NCBI GenBank assembly: GCA_025504975.1
Contig: JANUWI010000001.1
Span: 4,464,001-4,528,000, forward strand
Length of the DNA stretch: 64,000 bases
Direction: 5' to 3'
From: Plenodomus lindquistii
Lineage: Eukaryota > Ascomycota > Dothideomycetes > Pleosporales > Leptosphaeriaceae
Part shown: in pieces, positions 32,660-43,746 of the stretch
Layout: each line of letters starts with the position of its first letter
Numbering within the stretch: position 1 is the first letter of the stretch
The notes under the pieces: model-generated
Seen by the model: the letters and a program-made list of their open reading frames with translations, nothing else
Database searches by the model: none
Told to the model about the DNA's origin: nothing
Program-made: the position numbers and the translations under genes

Positions 32660-35207
32660 ATGAAGTTTGGCACGACCCTGCGCAAGAGCGTGTATGCGCC
32701 GTGGAAGGACAAGTACATCGACTACGACAAGCTCAAGAAGCTGCTCAAGGACAACGAGGATGACGACAGCTGGACTGCCGACGACGAGAGCGCCTTTGTA
32801 GACGAGCTGGCCAACGTGCAGCTGGAGAAGGTGCACAACTTCATCCGCGACATTTCACAGAAGTTGCGCGACCGCACGTCGGCATGCGAGAAGAAGCTGG
32901 AGCCGCTGGCCATTGGCATCAAGGGCGGCGACCACGAGGCCAAGGACACGGCGGGCGAGGGCAATGGCAAGTCTGCGCAGGCGGGCGACGCGCCCAAGAA
33001 GCCTGGGCCCAGCGAGGCCGAGCAGCAGCGCATCCTCAAGGAAGTGCTGGCCGAGCTCGACAACATCACCAAGGAGACCAAGGAGCTCGAGGGCTTTAGT
33101 AGGATCAACTTCACCGCCGTCATCAAGGCCACCAAGAAGCACGACAAGCTGCGCGGCACCTCGTACAGGCTGCGGCCCTTCATCGACGCCCGCATTGCCC
33201 GCCACCCGCTGCACACCGAAGATGCTTCGCCGCTGCTGTACAGGCTGTCTGCGCTCTACTCGTTTGTGCGCCAGAGTCTCGAGGGCAAGTCCAAGGAGGC
33301 TCTGTCCTTTGGCGAGGCCACCACCGACGGCGAGGGCTACAGGTCTCACAAGTGTAAGTTCCAGCGCAACACTGGGCATTGACTGTTTGCTGACAAGCCA
33401 CAGTCTGGGTCCACATGGACAACCTCTTCGAGGTCAAGACCGTCATCCTCCGCCGCCTCCCCGTGCTCGTCTACAATCCCCAGACCTCCAAGATCGCTGA
33501 AGGCTCCCAGCGCGACCCAACCATCACCTCGATATACTTTGACAATCCAAATTTTTCGCTGTACACAGACAAAGTTAATGGCAAGCCCGATGCTTCATCA
33601 CTTCGCCTGCGGTGGTATGGCCAATTGAACGAGAAGCCAGAAATCGTCTTCGAGAAGAAGGTCATCAAGGAGGGCGATGCGTCGGAAGAGGTCAGGTTCC
33701 CCATCAAGGCCAAATATGTGCAGGCTTTCCTCGAGGACAAGTACCACATGGAGAAGAGCATTGAGAAAATGGAGTACAGGCCGAACAAGAACCAGCAAGA
33801 ACTGGACAGCTTCAAACAAGCTGTCGAGAACATTCAGAGCTTCGTCAAGACGCAGAAGCTCCAGCCTGTTCTGCGCGCCAACTACACGCGCACCGCCTTC
33901 CAGATCCCTGGAGACAACCGCGTCCGTATTTCACTAGACACCAACCTCGCCCTTATTCGCGAAGATGCTCTGGATCTAGACCGACCATGCCGCGAGCCTG
34001 ATGACTGGCACAGGCGCGACATCGACAACGCGAACATGGAGTTCCCGTTCAAAGCGATCAAGAAGGGCGAGTTGCACAGGTTCCCATACGCCCTCCTCGA
34101 GATTAAGGTGAAGGGCCTCAAGAAATACGAGTGGATCGAAGACCTCATGCACTCCCACCTCGTCAAAGAGTCCCCACGCTTCTCCAAGTTCGTGCACGGC
34201 GTCGCCAAACTTTTCGAAGACAACGTCAACACGTTCCCCTTCTGGCTCAGCGAAGTTGATAATGATATCCGTAAAGAGCCCGAAGAAGCCTTCGACAACG
34301 AGCAGGAAAAGAAGCGCAAGGTAGCTGAAGATGACATCGCCGTGGGCTCCCTCTTCGGCGCGCGCGCCAGCCCCAGCTACCGCGCCTCCGTCGTCTCGCC
34401 CGTTGGCTCCCCGGCTGCCGCACGTTCAGCTCCCAAATCGGCCAGCGCAGCCGCACACTCGATGCCCGTTGTCAAGCCTCCTCTACCAACAGTCGGCTCG
34501 CATCTTTCCGGCCAATTCCAGCAAGAACACAACAACGCTCGTGTAAACGAAGAAGTCGATTCGGACGACGACGATACTCAGCCACTGACCAAGAACATCA
34601 AGTCCAGCGGCTTCGCCTCGCTCTTTCCAGGCTTCTCCACCTCAAAGTACGCGCGCAAACAAGCCCGCAATGGACTAACGCCAAACCGCACAAACCTACC
34701 GCCTGGGATCCGCGACCCAGGTGTCTGGATCAAAGACCAAGGCGCCGTCCGCGTTGAACCCAAAGTCTGGCTCGCGAACCAGCGCACATTCATCAAGTGG
34801 CAGCATGTCAGTGTGCTGCTCGCTTCCCTCTCACTCGGTCTGTACAATGCCGCAGGCGAGGGCAATGATATTGCACGTGCGCTGGCGGTGGTGTACACGT
34901 GTGTTGCGGCATTTACGCTGGCGTGGGGATACGGCATTTATATATACAGGGAACGGCTGATTAGGGAGAGGAGTGGCAAGGACTTTGATGCGATTACCGG
35001 GCCTCTGGTGGTCTGTGTGGGATTGGGTGTTGCGCTGATTCTGAACTTTGCGTTCAAGGTATGTGATCTGTGATGGTGTGAACAGGTGGTGCGGATGAAG
35101 TTATGTCGCTAACGTGTGAATAGTACAACGCGCTTCTCAAGGAGCAACGGGACCACAATGCGGCGAATGCAACGTTTGGGAATGAGCAGATGGAGCTGAG
35201 GGTTTGA
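32660..35207 (+). CDS. VTC2: Vacuolar transporter chaperone, VTC2/VTC3 type
   Basis: Three exons (32660-33353, 33404-35058, 35124-35207) give 810 residues, close to yeast Vtc2/Vtc3 and longer than Vtc4. An SPX domain (from MKFGTTLRKSVYAPWKDKYI) senses inositol pyrophosphates. The central VTC polyphosphate-polymerase-like domain shows SIYFDN, LRLRWYG, RVRISLDTNLALIRED and YALLEIKVK. A Ser/Pro/Ala linker leads to three membrane segments of the DUF202 type (QHVSVLLASLSLGLYNA onward). The VTC complex makes polyphosphate and passes it into the vacuole. I prefer VTC2/3 because of EIVFEKK and the length; Vtc4 would read closer to IFVERKTH. The last exon is only 28 codons. Confidence 0.88.
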
Positions 35208-38116
35208 TTTGTTATTCGTTTTTTTTTGTAGCGGTCCATTGAACAGGAGTCGGTCGTTGGTGTTGTACATTACTGTCTGTGTCTTGTTTCACGCGACGGA
35301 GCTCAATGTTGATAAAGAAGTCGACTGGTTGGAGTCGTAATTGTATGTATTTCATTGGACCAATGCTGCTGTGTGGAGTTGTATACTTGCCGATTCGCAA
35401 TACTCGGCAGCAAAGTTGATTGTACAGGGAGGGCTATGTAGTACATACCATAGCTTAATATAGCTATACGATTTTGTGGCCATATACAAAGTGGTTCGTT
35501 CATGTTATTAGTTGATTCTGGGTTCGTTGTAAAAGCTGACTCGGGTACTAAGCGGTGTTCTCTGTCGACGGTCGTTTCGAAAACATTAGGTGTAGCGCGT
35601 AATTATGGATTTATCCATATTGAGGGATCATACGGTGATCTTATTGTACTCATGTGTCGAGGACGGTGCTTTGTCCTCTGGACGGTCGGAAGGATCGGGC
35701 TGTTTCGATCGGTGAGTGTGTTCAGACGGATGAATTTGTTTCAGGTTGCTGAGCAAGATCAAGTGAGTTTCTTATCATGCGCATGGAGGTTCCGACATAA
35801 TCCCATACCTGTGGTGTTGATGGACCTGGTGAGAGCTCCCAGCGCACTCGATGAGTTTCCATACATTGCTTTGGTGAGTCTTATGTCTGCGCCGCAACCG
35901 TATGAACACATGTCACGAGCTCAGTACGAAATCAAATTGGTGAAGTCGAGGCCAAGAATGGGTTAGCAGTTTTGATAGAAAGTGTGTTCGAGTTCGTGGT
36001 TCCTGATTGCAAATCCGGGTACGTGGCGGATGTTACGGTCACCAAATGTCTATACCACAACAAGAGGTTGGACGCGAAACGGTCGGGTTTTATTGGTCTT
36101 GTATGACAACAGCGTGGCTGGTGCTGCGGTCCCACCAGGAATGGTTGGTTGAAGTTGAAGATTCTGTTTTATTGTGTGAAAGCCGAGAAGCCAAGAGGGC
36201 TAAGCTCATGCTGGTGGCTGAAGCCTGGGATCTGGGGAAGAACAATCGTTCGTCCCTCAGTGACGTCCAGATCGCGACCGATTGAGCTCGCCCTGCTTTT
36301 TTTGGAGAGAGATTTCTTGATGAAGTGTCGTGAATATGGTATGCCTTGCTGACTACAACCTGTCTTGCATGATCGTGTCTGTACGGATCAATTCGGCAGG
36401 TTTAAGCGGACGGAAAGTCGCCATAGTGACCGACCCTGAGTACGGTCGTCAACGTGCCGCACCAAAGTGGATATGTGGAGTTGTCCGACCCAGCGCTAGC
36501 CGGGTGGCACCCTCTCACAACGTGACGGTCACGATGCCTTGGGCCATGGCCCAACCTCGTGAATCCTAAGGCTCTTGAGTGGCGGGTGGAACATTTTGGT
36601 GTCACGCCTATCGGTTAGTGATGTGCCACGCCGACCTCTCAGATCCACCCTGAGTCAAGGAAGGGATTTGCCGTCAGGTTCCGCATTGTCTCTCAGGATG
36701 CGTTGGCATATCCCTCAAGCTCATAGCAGTCCAGCGTCGTTGTACTGCGCCTCTCCAACAATTGCGGGAACGATCCTGGAATCTCGGTTGATAGATAGCA
36801 ATGAAAATCGCGATCCTTTAAACAGGCACCGCTAAGAGTGGTAGCAGCAAGTGAGGAAGGGATGCGCAGGGACGTCGATCATGACCCAGGGCAAGCAGGT
36901 CAAGATCACGGAATCAATTCTCCCAGAGCCGGCCCCAAATTGCGGCTGCAGTTGCAGACTCTAGAACCATGTGAGGGCACGCAGGAACGCCTGCCAGGTG
37001 ACAAACCTTGCCGGTCGGCCTGAAGAAGAACAATTGGCGCAGAAGACGTGGTACGACAGCGTCGTTGAGCGGACGATGAGCTGGTGGTGCAGCATTAGGC
37101 GGAGGGTGGATCTAGTGGCTAAGGAGAAGTTACCCAGACCTGCAGTATGCACGTCCCCAATGCCAAGACCTGACCTCGTTTTTCGTTGCACCCGTTGGAC
37201 AAACACTTCGACTCTGTAGCGAACCGCAGCGCAACGACTAGAGAATACGATGACCTTTTCTCGTTGCAGAGCCAAACATGTTCTGGCAGAGTGTGTTGCT
37301 TGATACCTGCAAGCTCCAATTGGTAGGTGAGCGGCACTCGGCTGGACACTGCCTCCAGACGATTCATGTTGAACTTTTGCCCGAAAATAGCCTGCATCTC
37401 TAGTTTCTACAAGGTCCTAGCTGCGGCTCTTTGAAACTCATCCAGATTACGATGACCCTGTGGATCAGCTCGGAATGGGGACTGACATGGGGCACCCTCA
37501 TGCAAGAGGTGTGTGATTGCGATGCCCGTTTGCACTCGGCTTTGGCACATGGCCGTACCACTTCAGTACCAAACGCCACAGACTGCGTCGTTGGGCGTGT
37601 ACCGAGGGCACTTACGGCTGCTAGTATTTGTGCGCGGGCGGGTCTTTCGTGCGTCACTTCTGTCAATCAGTCGCGTACCCCAGCCTCTTAGACTCACCTT
37701 AGTGTATTGTGCCTGATTCTTAAAAGAGGTAGCACCCATCGCCTTTCTTGGACATCTAGCTTTTTGCTATTCCCATTTTACGTCCTCGATACACCCATTA
37801 AGTTTGGGTGTCTCTGGTATTTGAAAGTCGCATTCACTTGCCATTACGTCCTTGGGTGGCCTTGGGCACCTACACCTCCAGTGCACTGCCGAGGCGCTTG
37901 CACGTGACACGGCGTCGCTCCTACCACCCGTGGACTTCACTGTTTGAGCAGGCGCAACGAGTCATTGTTTACCCTTGGCCCAAGTCATCTCTCACTCTAC
38001 CTCCGCACTCTCAATCCCTCCTCTCGTTGCTCTCACCCCTACCGTCCCTCGACAACTCACTCGCTTGAGTGCTCCATTCTTTACACTGGCTGTCCATCAT
38101 TCAGTAACATCACGCC
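35208..38116. other. Gene-poor stretch, 2.9 kb
   Basis: No frame with a recognisable domain; the longest (35502-35966, plus) has unnatural composition and no homologue I know. The last 130 bases before the S41 peptidase are strongly pyrimidine-rich, typical of highly expressed filamentous-fungal promoters. Confidence 0.5.
37981..38068 (+). promoter_or_regulatory. CT-rich promoter/leader of the S41 peptidase
   Basis: Long pyrimidine-rich stretch (CTCACTCTACCTCC, CCTCCTCTCGTTGCTCTCACC) ending about 50 bp before the start codon. CT boxes mark transcription starts in many ascomycete genes. Confidence 0.45.
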
Positions 38117-40396
38117 ATGAAGACAACCACTGTTCTTTCCCTCGCTGGGCTGACCACGTTCGCTACTGCAACGCCCATCACACCTTCAAGGACACTGCCC
38201 ATTCAGGCCCGCCAAAACAACAGCACGTCGGCCCCATGCGCTCAGGTCTCACAGTACATGTATGGCGACGGAAGCAGCGTAGTCAAGCAGGATGTTCCCG
38301 CAGGTCTCGCCTGGGACTGCATCAACACTGTCGCTTTCAACGCCACCTCCGCCAAGGGCCTGATCAAATCGTTACGTCCGTACATTGAGTGGCAGAGTAC
38401 CCTGGAAGTGCTTGCTGATCCACCTGCGGAGTATGTCGAGAAAGTGCAGCCTGCCGTCGACATCATTGCCGGTCTTAACAAGATTGAAGATGACATTGAC
38501 GCCGGTAGCTTCAACAACGAGTACAGCTTTGGATGGGCTCTCTACACGCTCATTCAGTCAGCCCATGACGGTCACTTCGCGTATGTTCCAGATTCCGTGG
38601 GCGGGATCTTCACATGGAGCCGCCCCATTCCGCTCGTCTCTGTGTCTGCAGATGGCAACCAGCTGCCCGCTGTGTTTGCCTTCCCTGATGTTTTGGCAAT
38701 TCAGTTCAAGAATAGTTCTTACACGCCCTCGCCTGTTGCCGAGATTGATGGTATGGATGTCATCGAGTTTCTCGAGAACCTAAGTCAATTTGGCGCTCCC
38801 CAGGATCGCGATGCTTTGTACAATAACCTTTTCTACGAACTTGCCCAGGTCAGTCTCGGTGCCTCGGGTTCCGGAACAGGAATGTTTACAGGTGGAGGCC
38901 GTGCACGATGGTTGTATCCTGGTGCCACCACTACACTCAAGTTCGCCAATGGTACCGAGTTCACAATGCAGAACTCGGCCCACGTCTTAATCAGCTTCCG
39001 CAACATCAACTCGGGGGAGGAACTAGCATCTAAATGGTTCAGCTGGGGATCTCCGGGCGACTTCGGCGACATGGGAGCACAAGCGCAGAAAGAATCAACT
39101 GAGGAAGTTACAACGTTGGCTCTGGATGGCGCTTCCGCAGCAGTCCCTGGGTTCCCAACTCCTGTTGTTGCCGGGCCCATGAACCTCATCAATGGTTTCT
39201 ACATTGATGGAGAGGGCTACGAGGATGTTGCAGTCTTGCAGGTGCCAAACTTTGTGGGTTCCGGTGCTGCCCAGCTTCCGTTCCAACGGCTGTCCCAGCA
39301 ATTCATTCCCAAAGCCCTTGCAGATGGCAAGAAAAAATTGATTATTGACCTGCAGGCCAATGGAGGTGGAACGATCCTCCAGGGCTATGACTTGTTCAAG
39401 CAGCTTTTCCCCAACCTCGACCCTTACGGAGCCAGCCGATTCCGTGCCATCGAAGCAGCCGACCTTATCGGCCAGGCCTACAGCGAGTTTGGCTCCAAAT
39501 TTCCTCGCGAGTATGCTACAAACAACACCATTGCTCAAGCGCAAGCATCCTTCTTCGACTACCATCAAGACATGACAGTTGATGGTAAACCTTTCTCGTC
39601 TTGGGATGAGAAGTTTGGCCCCGTAGAGGTGAACGGGGATTCATACACGACACTAGCTCGCTGGAATCTTTCGGACCCTTACATCCCTTACGCTTCGGGT
39701 GGGATCAATGTGACCGGTTACGCTTCACTGTCCAACGTGACCGGTGCACCACGCTTCAACCCTAAGAACATCGTCATTGTTACAGATGGATACTGTGCTT
39801 CGACATGCACCATCTTCAGTGAGCTCATGACCCAACAGGCTGGTGTGAAGACCATCGCAATGGGAGGCCGGAGCAATAAAAAGGCCATACAAGCCGTTGG
39901 CGGAGTCAAGGGCGTGAACAACTACCAATTCGGGTTCATTCAGCAGCTGGCTCAGTACGCCATCCGCTTCCAGCCGTCGCTGAACACTTCTATCCTGAAG
40001 AAGGATTACTTCAGCGATCTTCCGTTCAACCGTGCGAGCGGTGGCCCTGCTGTCAACACCCGCGATGGTGTACGACACAATGACACCTCGGGTGTTCCGC
40101 TTCAATTCATCTACGAGGAGGCAGACTGCCGTCTGTACTACACACCAGAGATGACCGTCGACATCACTTCTGTCTGGAAGGCGGCAGCTGACGCTCAATG
40201 GAACAAGAAGGGCAAATGTGTCTCTAGTGGAGGGTATAGCGGAAAGCGCAGCGCACATGAAGTCACTTCTAAACTTAGTCCACGCCGCGTTCAAGTGGCT
40301 TCCGCTGTTGCCGTCAAGCAGGTCCAGGCTTTTGAGAGTAGTTTCTCGTTGAAGACTGAGTGCAAGATGAAGGGTGATGGTTTCATGCACCCCTAG
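38117..40396 (+). CDS. Secreted S41-family (CPAF-like) serine peptidase
   Basis: Single exon, 759 residues. The start MKTTTVLSLAGLTTFATATP is a signal peptide. The C-terminal half is the S41 peptidase fold: VAVLQVPNFVG, then LIIDLQANGGGTILQGYD, and VIVTDGYCASTCTIFSELM, where the Ser of CAST is the expected nucleophile. Several N-glycosylation sites (NNTS-like NNST, NVTG, NTSI) and Cys pairs fit an extracellular protein. Fungal relatives include secreted proteins of unknown substrate and peptidases in peptide-toxin clusters. It is followed on the same strand by a chitin-binding oxidase. Role in the locus is not known. Confidence 0.87.
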   Translation: MKTTTVLSLAGLTTFATATPITPSRTLPIQARQNNSTSAPCAQVSQYMYGDGSSVVKQDVPAGLAWDCINTVAFNATSAKGLIKSLRPYIEWQSTLEVLADPPAEYVEKVQPAVDIIAGLNKIEDDIDAGSFNNEYSFGWALYTLIQSAHDGHFAYVPDSVGGIFTWSRPIPLVSVSADGNQLPAVFAFPDVLAIQFKNSSYTPSPVAEIDGMDVIEFLENLSQFGAPQDRDALYNNLFYELAQVSLGASGSGTGMFTGGGRARWLYPGATTTLKFANGTEFTMQNSAHVLISFRNINSGEELASKWFSWGSPGDFGDMGAQAQKESTEEVTTLALDGASAAVPGFPTPVVAGPMNLINGFYIDGEGYEDVAVLQVPNFVGSGAAQLPFQRLSQQFIPKALADGKKKLIIDLQANGGGTILQGYDLFKQLFPNLDPYGASRFRAIEAADLIGQAYSEFGSKFPREYATNNTIAQAQASFFDYHQDMTVDGKPFSSWDEKFGPVEVNGDSYTTLARWNLSDPYIPYASGGINVTGYASLSNVTGAPRFNPKNIVIVTDGYCASTCTIFSELMTQQAGVKTIAMGGRSNKKAIQAVGGVKGVNNYQFGFIQQLAQYAIRFQPSLNTSILKKDYFSDLPFNRASGGPAVNTRDGVRHNDTSGVPLQFIYEEADCRLYYTPEMTVDITSVWKAAADAQWNKKGKCVSSGGYSGKRSAHEVTSKLSPRRVQVASAVAVKQVQAFESSFSLKTECKMKGDGFMHP

Positions 40397-41874
40397 AAGT
40401 CTGACGTTGTCAGCGGAGTCGTTACTGAGTCAGTGTGCATTGTTACAAGCGATATGGAGTTCAAAGGCGCTGTCCTGGGCCGTCGAAAAGTGTCTCGACT
40501 ATTTCCATAATGTGTATTAGTAAGAAGGAGGTATTTCCAGCAACGGAGAGCTACACAGTAGTTGTAGCAAGAGCCAGACGATACGATTTCCTCTCCGACA
40601 CATAGTTCGAAATTCAAACTGTGTCACCATGACATCTTCAGCACAATGACTTTGGTGCTTCGGTCATTATGTATTCTACGTCTAGTATTCAGATGGGACG
40701 CAACTGACTATGCTGCGTGCGACAGCAATGTTATGTTTCTCTCAACACCTGACTCAGCCTAACTTGCTCACATGCTCGGTTAAGTTGCGGGATGAGGCTG
40801 ACAATGCATCCTAGACTAGTGCTGGTCTTGGCTGTGCAGCATCGCGGAGGGGAGCGGCAGAAGGCGCTCTCATATGCAGTCATTCCAGGAGCAACTTCTT
40901 GATCTCGGTACACTTTTCTGCAAGTCTCATGATATCGAAAGCAAAAACATCTGTGGTACAGGATCTACCTTCACCGATGTGTTACAGGTATTTCTTTCTT
41001 CCATGCATGGCATAGTGAGCTTAAAATAGCAATTTCCACGTTCCAAGGTTCCGATTTCCGACGTTGTCAGGGTCACACTCGCCTCTAGACGTTAGGGCCG
41101 CAAGGCCATTTCGCAAAAGGCTTAATGTGTTGCATTTGCTCCACAACAAATGTTCCGTCAGCCGTTCTATAGAGTAAGATAGAACGTAGATCGCACGCTT
41201 GATGATGATGTGAGCATTGAGGTGGGTGTTTGTAGATGATGATTCTGTGGACACTGTTGTCAATGTGAAAAGAACACGATGGCTTACTTCGGACCGAATT
41301 CTCCTCAAAACAAATCTGGTTGACGCCTGCCCTGAATTCTCAGCTTCAGCTACGGTACAACAGATGTACACTTGCACGATGCAACGCTGCCATGCTGTCG
41401 CACAACGCCAGCATGCTGAGTGGCGTTCAGACAGGTCAGTCACTCGGCTCCATACTTGCTCCACGCTTCTACATTGTAGCGACCTCGCGCACCTCGTGTT
41501 CGGACGGAATTAGCAACGCGATCTAATGGATGATCGACAGCTAGGAGCAGCCCTGGGAGTCTGACCGGATGCCGGCCCTTTTAGATTGAAAAGGAGTTTT
41601 TGTCTCGGTCATGTTGTCGAATCTTGGTGGCGCCGAAGCAATGATGCAGGTACGGGCGGGAGACGACCTCGCTCGTATTAAGGAAATAGGTTTTAGTTTA
41701 AAGAACTGAGTATGCCCGCTGATGATGGTGGGCTTACTTACCTTTCAGACGTTTGAGAAGCCGTCGTCCATTCGCTTTTAACACTCTTGTCCTCACTTCT
41801 GCTCCTTTGACGGCTTCACTGTCTTCAAGCATTACGCATTTACCTCCTAATAACTCGCATCTATAATCGCCAAG
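40397..41874. other. Intergenic, 1.5 kb
   Basis: No gene found. The right end is the promoter of the AA7 oxidase. Short frames around 41000-41500 on both strands overlap each other and carry no domain. Confidence 0.5.
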
Positions 41875-43608
41875 ATGAAGTTGCTCGTCTCCCTCACGGC
41901 GGGACTCTTGTCTGTGGGCTTGGCTCACGCTTCGCCAGCCACACCGTTGGCCAAGAGGGCTGTGTCTACCGATGGAACCTGCGGCGGAACCAACCAGTTT
42001 ACATGCAAAGGCTCATCATATGGAGATTGCTGTTCTCAGTACGGATGGTGTGGTACTTCGGCGGATCATTGTGGTACTGGCTGTAACTCTGCGTTTGGTA
42101 CATGCACTGGCGCCACCAAGCCAGTCTCGTCCGTCAAGGCAGTCTCTTCCGCCCGCGCTACTTCAACAAAAGCCGCCTCGGCGCCCGCTGCAACATCTTC
42201 GAGTGCTGCTACCCAATGCCTTAACGGAAAGGATGTTCCCTACAAGATGACTTCAGATGCTGCCTACTCTGATCTTGTCGCACCTTACAACCTGCGCCTC
42301 CCGTACAAGCCAGCTGTCGTCGTGATTCCAACCACCAACCAGCATGTTCAAGATGCCGTTGTTTGCGCTGCTCAAGCAGGTCTCAAGGTTCAGGCCAAAT
42401 CTGGTGGTCACTCGTACGCTAGCTTCAGCTCTGGTGGCAAAGATGGCTCGATGATGATCGACCTCCAATCTTTCCAGACTATTAGTCTCGACAAGAGCTC
42501 CGGCATTGCTACCGTCGGAGGTGGTGTCCGCCTTGGAAACCTCGCCGATGGTATCTTCAATCAAGGCAATGCTGCTGTCTCCCACGGAACTTGCCCTGGT
42601 GTTGGAATCGGAGGTCACTACACTCACGGAGGATACAGCCACACTTCGCGTAACTGGGGTCTTGCCATGGACCAGGTCGTTGCTGCTGACTTTGTTCTCG
42701 CCAACGGTACTGTCATCAAGGCCTCCTCTAACCAGAACTCCGAGATCTTCTGGGCCATCAAGGGTGCTGCAGAGTCTTTCGGTATTGCCACCAGCTTTTA
42801 TGTTCAGACTCGTCCCGCGCCAGAAAACATCACATATTTCGCCTTCGCTTTCAACGGCGTCATGGACACCAAGACTACCTTCACAAACTCCTTCCTCCAT
42901 ATTCAAGATGTCGCCAAGAACGCCTCTGTAGTTGATAACAAGATCTCATTCGGGATCTACCTCGACGGCTACGGCACATTCAGCTTGAGCGGCGCCTACT
43001 TCGGTTCCATCGCCGACTTCAACGCCAAAGTGAAGCCTGAGCTCCTCCGCAGCCTCCCCAGTAACACCCCTACCATCGAAAATATGCCCTACTACGACTA
43101 CCTCGTCAAGGTATCCGGCGAAACCACAATCACCGTCCCCAAGACCGGCTACGCTGAACATGACAACTTCTTCGCCAAGTCCCTCACCGTCCCTGAATCC
43201 ACAGGTCTTGCATCTTCGACCCTCAACGCCCTCTTCGACTACCTCAAGACCGCTGGCTCCGTAGAATACTACCTCATCATCAATCTCTACGGCGGTCCCG
43301 GCTCAGCCATCAACTCCAAGGACAGCAACTTCGCCGCATACAACGACCGCGACAGCCTATGGGTGTTCCAGAACTACGGCATGTCGGGTGACTCCATCGA
43401 CTTCATCAACGGCGTCAATGATGCGATTATCAAGGCCCAGCCGCAAACAAACTTTGGCGCGTACTTGAACTACGTTGATCCGAGCTATGATGCTGCGACG
43501 GCACATAAGATGTACTATGGCGATGCGATTTATACACGGTTGGCGGCGCTGAAGAAGCAAGTTGATCCCAAGAGTGTGTTTTGGCATCCTCAGGCTATTG
43601 GGGCTTGA
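41875..43608 (+). CDS. Secreted CBM18-AA7 FAD oxidase (chitooligosaccharide-oxidase type)
   Basis: Single exon, 577 residues: signal peptide (MKLLVSLTAGLLSVGLAHAS), possible Kex2 site (LAKR), a CBM18 chitin-binding domain (Cys 36-77, core CCSQYGWCG), a Ser/Ala/Lys linker, then a VAO-type FAD domain and a BBE C-terminus ending HPQAIGA. The His of SGGHSYASF and the Cys of HGTCPGVGIGGH are the residues that bind FAD covalently at two points in glucooligosaccharide and chitooligosaccharide oxidases (AA7). These oxidise the reducing end to a lactone and make H2O2. The attached CBM18 points to chitin fragments as substrate, which is inference. Convergent with TF1, 138 bp apart. Confidence 0.92.
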   Translation: MKLLVSLTAGLLSVGLAHASPATPLAKRAVSTDGTCGGTNQFTCKGSSYGDCCSQYGWCGTSADHCGTGCNSAFGTCTGATKPVSSVKAVSSARATSTKAASAPAATSSSAATQCLNGKDVPYKMTSDAAYSDLVAPYNLRLPYKPAVVVIPTTNQHVQDAVVCAAQAGLKVQAKSGGHSYASFSSGGKDGSMMIDLQSFQTISLDKSSGIATVGGGVRLGNLADGIFNQGNAAVSHGTCPGVGIGGHYTHGGYSHTSRNWGLAMDQVVAADFVLANGTVIKASSNQNSEIFWAIKGAAESFGIATSFYVQTRPAPENITYFAFAFNGVMDTKTTFTNSFLHIQDVAKNASVVDNKISFGIYLDGYGTFSLSGAYFGSIADFNAKVKPELLRSLPSNTPTIENMPYYDYLVKVSGETTITVPKTGYAEHDNFFAKSLTVPESTGLASSTLNALFDYLKTAGSVEYYLIINLYGGPGSAINSKDSNFAAYNDRDSLWVFQNYGMSGDSIDFINGVNDAIIKAQPQTNFGAYLNYVDPSYDAATAHKMYYGDAIYTRLAALKKQVDPKSVFWHPQAIGA

Positions 43609-43746
43609 GTTGAGGTCCTGTTATTTGCATATTGCATACATGGTGTTGGGTTAATTATTTATATTAGAAAGTCTATAGATAATGTGTATCACGATCTTTC
43701 GAATAGTACCGTGGCTGGAGAATTGTTTGCGGTTACATGTCAGGCT

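Noticed and set aside
35502..35966. 154-codon plus-strand frame
   Set aside because: Looked for a decayed transposon or secreted protein; found no signal peptide, motif or splice continuation.
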